Positions 5,949 through 8,756 of a stretch of DNA of 8,756 bases are shown in pieces; position 1 is the stretch's first letter; each line of letters begins with the position of its first letter. The notes beneath the pieces were generated by a model. It was not told the DNA's origin, did no database searches, and saw only the letters and a list, made by a program, of their open reading frames with translations. A program made the translations under genes and the position numbers. The stretch comes from Clostridia bacterium (lineage in GTDB: Bacteria > Bacillota_A > Clostridia > Christensenellales > UBA1242), in contig JAFVZD010000093.1 of NCBI GenBank assembly GCA_017508345.1, positions 1 through 8,756 on the forward strand. Reading direction: 5' to 3'.

Positions 5949-8756
5949 CTATATAACTATAAATGAGTATGTAACTGCCTCACTTAGACTCTTTTGTACA
6001 TCTTCTATTGAGATATCCGTACTAGTATCCGTCACTTCTATCATGAATTTTGTATCCAACTCAGACAAACTACCACTATTATTTATATCTACTATTGCCT
6101 GACAGAATATTGGCAAGTAAAATTCCAACTCATATTCGCCCGCAGGCAAATCTACCGTAACACCATTCATTGCCTTTGTCAGCACTACATATACTACCTC
6201 TTTTGTATTAGTATTCATCAATTTTAACAATGTACCATTCGCCATTGATGTAGATTCTTTTGTGCTATCCAATACAATATTAATCTGTTGAATTAGTCTA
6301 TATACAAAATTGATTTGTACCTTGTCAGCATCAAACAACAACATAAATGCGTATGTGTTGTATTCTTGATTGTACTCCACAGTGTTACCATTTACCACTA
6401 TCTCTATCTTGTGCAAACGCACTAATATTCCACCATTTACATCAAATCTCTTGTTGATATCAAAGTTCAATTCCACACTATCCGCATACTTTCCTATTAA
6501 CATCTTTGTATCAATACCATCCATAGTCTTGTCCACACCAGCAATCTTTACATAGATACCTTGTTGCTGCATTACAAATGTACTTAAACTTGCGTCCAGA
6601 TCTGGAATATTACTATTAATCTCCACATCATAAGTACGCTTCTCATAGTACGCATATACTGTTAAATTTTGAGCAATCACAATACTATATTCACCGCTAT
6701 TACCGTATGTATCTGCACCAAGTGTACCCACATAAGATGTATCAGTCACAGCAGTTTTAAAGCCTTTGAATTTGTGTCCTATATTAGTAGCACTAGCCAC
6801 AATAGTAATAGTAGCATCCTCTACATATTGACTACCATGCACTATAGTCACACTATCATCCGCACTCACTATTATCTCACTATCAGCATCCAATACCGGT
6901 GTAGTAGTACCTTCGTAATACCTAACAACATTCAATGTTCTAGACATAGTCTGCAATACAAGTTTTAGAGTGAAACTATTGTTATTCTCCGTCAATACAA
7001 CATCAGCCTTGCCATATATATCCAATACCTTATTTAGATTGGTAAATAGCACATAAGTATCTAGGTTATAGTCCGCATTTGTCAAATTACATTCTATAGA
7101 ATAATCATCACCGCCAATAGTTGCGAGCAATCCACTATAACCATAATGCTTTTTTAGATCATTATTTAGAGTAACCTTGATACCGCCTTCGCCATTTGTA
7201 GTAGATATCTGGCTATAATAATTCTTTGTACCAGTAGCCCCACTCACAGTATATTGATTATCCAAGAATGCCGTACCATCTGTGTGTACTGCTACAACAT
7301 TTATGGTTATTGGTACATATTCATATTTTATAGTGAATTCTATATCTTGCTCCAATTTGGCTATCTCAAAGTAATAATAATCCAATTGAGCATTAGGTGA
7401 CACATATTCATATGTAGTCACACTATCTATATCACCTAGATAAACATTGGTCAATTTGTAACCATGATTAATAGCCGGAACAAATGCGACTCTCACACGC
7501 TTGCCGTATTCAATCTGCTCTATTACTATACCATCCGTTGGTAATTGTGACATTTCTATCGCATATCCAGACTGTACTATAGACATACTACCTAATGCAT
7601 AATTCAAGTTTTCGTCTTGAATATCTTTTGTACCACCAAAGATATTGTTTACCGTCACACTATACTTTTGCATAGAGTACCTAGCAGTCAATATTATATC
7701 ATAATCCACATTACTAAAACCAAACACATCTTGATATTGTGGGTTATCAAATTGTATTACCATACGCGATGATACTGTATCAAATTCATAAAAATTTCCA
7801 CCCAATCCCACTACCCAGCCGTCAAATGTCCTAGCTCCACCATAAGCGATCTGATTGATGGTAAATGTTGTATCATACCTAATTTCTGCACTTTCATTCC
7901 CATATACACCATTCTTTGTCGCTTGGATAGTAATAGTCTGTTCACCTTTTCTCCACTCAGCCACTGCTACCGGCACATGCTGATCAACTGGTTCTGACAA
8001 TTCTAGTCCCATATTCAAACGGAATACACGCATAAACTGTAATTGTAGATACAATGTATCACTATAAGCAAATGCACCCACTCCCTCCACAACATTCAAG
8101 GTGTATACCAGAGTTCTCTCAGTCTCTACACAAGGCAACCAAACATCATTAATGTTATCCGCACTATAATTGGTATCCTGTGACATTTTGTATTTGATAC
8201 CATCAAATTCTACCCCAACTTTTGTCTTGTCAATAGTAATAGTCAATATAGTACCATTGTCATACACACCATTCTGTGTGGACATATTGGATTGTTGTTC
8301 TACAATATATATAGTGTCCGTGTATTCCTCAAAACCTGTAAACAAATCCTCTACTATTACCTCAAATGTCTTTACAAAGCGTGCTTCTATCAAATAGTCA
8401 TCCATGATTTGACCTAAATTGTATTCTAGCAAATTAGACAACAATTCTTGTGTGTATACAATATTACCTTGGTAATCCAGCACATAATAATACCAACCAG
8501 CAAATCTATAACCTTCATTAGCATCCGCACTCAATATTACCTCTGTCCCTATCTCTAGGTCTAGTCCATCACTCAATTCTTGCATATCCGTACACTCTAT
8601 ACCATTGTATGTCAGACTATATGTACCAGCCTCTTGAATGTCAGTAATTATACTAACCTTGCCACCATGCATGAATACACGCAATACCGGGAATTGGTCA
8701 TTCCTACTCCTAGATATTGTCCATACATTATCAAAGTCCCATCCAGCATCTAGATA
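5949..8756 (-). CDS. B-repeat surface or secreted protein, 5' partial, no visible anchor
   Basis: The last 935 codons of a protein whose start lies beyond the right edge. The frame is open to base 8756. A TTG at 8684 could be read as a start but has no reason to be one: the 24 residues before it (GWDFDNVW, then NDQFPVLRVF running across the TTG) form the linker that normally joins a GLUG region to B-repeats. Numbering from the edge, B-repeat cores are seen as GYRFAGW (82-88), RTFDGW (309-314), GHKFKGF (660-666) and strand ends EARF (124-127) and TARY (357-360). A different module, perhaps Ig-like, lies near 483-580. The last about 115 residues form a separate beta-rich domain (GTLLKLMN, VDLPAGEYELEFYLP) with no transmembrane helix, LPXTG or basic tail, ending SFIVI with TAG. 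It is probably secreted or held at the surface by another means. It resembles the complete surface protein at 552-4961 in layout and is probably its paralogue. Function unknown; adhesion is inferred from the modules. Confidence 0.85.
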   Translation of the reverse strand, partial: YLDAGWDFDNVWTISRSRNDQFPVLRVFMHGGKVSIITDIQEAGTYSLTYNGIECTDMQELSDGLDLEIGTEVILSADANEGYRFAGWYYYVLDYQGNIVYTQELLSNLLEYNLGQIMDDYLIEARFVKTFEVIVEDLFTGFEEYTDTIYIVEQQSNMSTQNGVYDNGTILTITIDKTKVGVEFDGIKYKMSQDTNYSADNINDVWLPCVETERTLVYTLNVVEGVGAFAYSDTLYLQLQFMRVFRLNMGLELSEPVDQHVPVAVAEWRKGEQTITIQATKNGVYGNESAEIRYDTTFTINQIAYGGARTFDGWVVGLGGNFYEFDTVSSRMVIQFDNPQYQDVFGFSNVDYDIILTARYSMQKYSVTVNNIFGGTKDIQDENLNYALGSMSIVQSGYAIEMSQLPTDGIVIEQIEYGKRVRVAFVPAINHGYKLTNVYLGDIDSVTTYEYVSPNAQLDYYYFEIAKLEQDIEFTIKYEYVPITINVVAVHTDGTAFLDNQYTVSGATGTKNYYSQISTTNGEGGIKVTLNNDLKKHYGYSGLLATIGGDDYSIECNLTNADYNLDTYVLFTNLNKVLDIYGKADVVLTENNNSFTLKLVLQTMSRTLNVVRYYEGTTTPVLDADSEIIVSADDSVTIVHGSQYVEDATITIVASATNIGHKFKGFKTAVTDTSYVGTLGADTYGNSGEYSIVIAQNLTVYAYYEKRTYDVEINSNIPDLDASLSTFVMQQQGIYVKIAGVDKTMDGIDTKMLIGKYADSVELNFDINKRFDVNGGILVRLHKIEIVVNGNTVEYNQEYNTYAFMLLFDADKVQINFVYRLIQQINIVLDSTKESTSMANGTLLKLMNTNTKEVVYVVLTKAMNGVTVDLPAGEYELEFYLPIFCQAIVDINNSGSLSELDTKFMIEVTDTSTDISIEDVQKSLSEAVTYSFIVI

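Noticed and set aside
8682..8684. TTG as the start codon of the repeat protein ending at 5949
   Set aside because: The frame stays open to the window edge, and the upstream residues (GWDFDNVW, NDQFPVLRVF) belong to the same protein's GLUG-to-B-repeat linker. The start is outside the window.

Overview
The window is wholly coding on the minus strand and reads right to left. It fits a low-GC Gram-positive bacterium, probably an uncultured gut-type Firmicute (Bacillota, Clostridia-like). The reasons are AT-rich DNA, strong GGAGG-type ribosome binding sites, standard-code Trp (TGG) codons, large secreted proteins built from GLUG and divergent InlB-type B-repeats, and a marked excess of G over C on the coding strand. 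The taxonomic placement is inference.

Layout in transcription order. (1) 8756-5949: the 3' part of a large repeat-built surface or secreted protein whose start lies beyond the right edge. (2) 5919-4996: a PHP-domain metal-dependent phosphoesterase. (3) 4961-552: a 1469-residue surface protein with a signal peptide, GLUG repeats, ten divergent B-repeats, one transmembrane helix, and a 132-residue basic cytoplasmic tail ending in tandem AT-hook-like repeats. Genes 1 to 3 are separated by only 29 and 34 bases, each downstream gene has its own Shine-Dalgarno site, and no terminator lies between them, so they look like one operon. A hairpin terminator follows gene 3 at about 541-510. (4) 461-18: rpiB, ribose-5-phosphate isomerase B, with its own sigma-A-type promoter abutting that terminator.

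Genes 1 and 3 share an arrangement: the end of a GLUG region, a Trp-rich linker ending in a (N)N/D-x-x-PVL motif, then B-repeats. They are probably paralogues, one membrane-anchored and the other ending without any visible anchor. The PHP enzyme sits between them. The most unusual feature is the tail of gene 3: an envelope protein that appears to present a DNA-binding-type motif, three times at an exact 23-residue spacing, to the cytoplasm. A link between the surface and the nucleoid is a hypothesis only. No RNA gene, mobile element, CRISPR array or gene-free stretch over 300 bases was seen.
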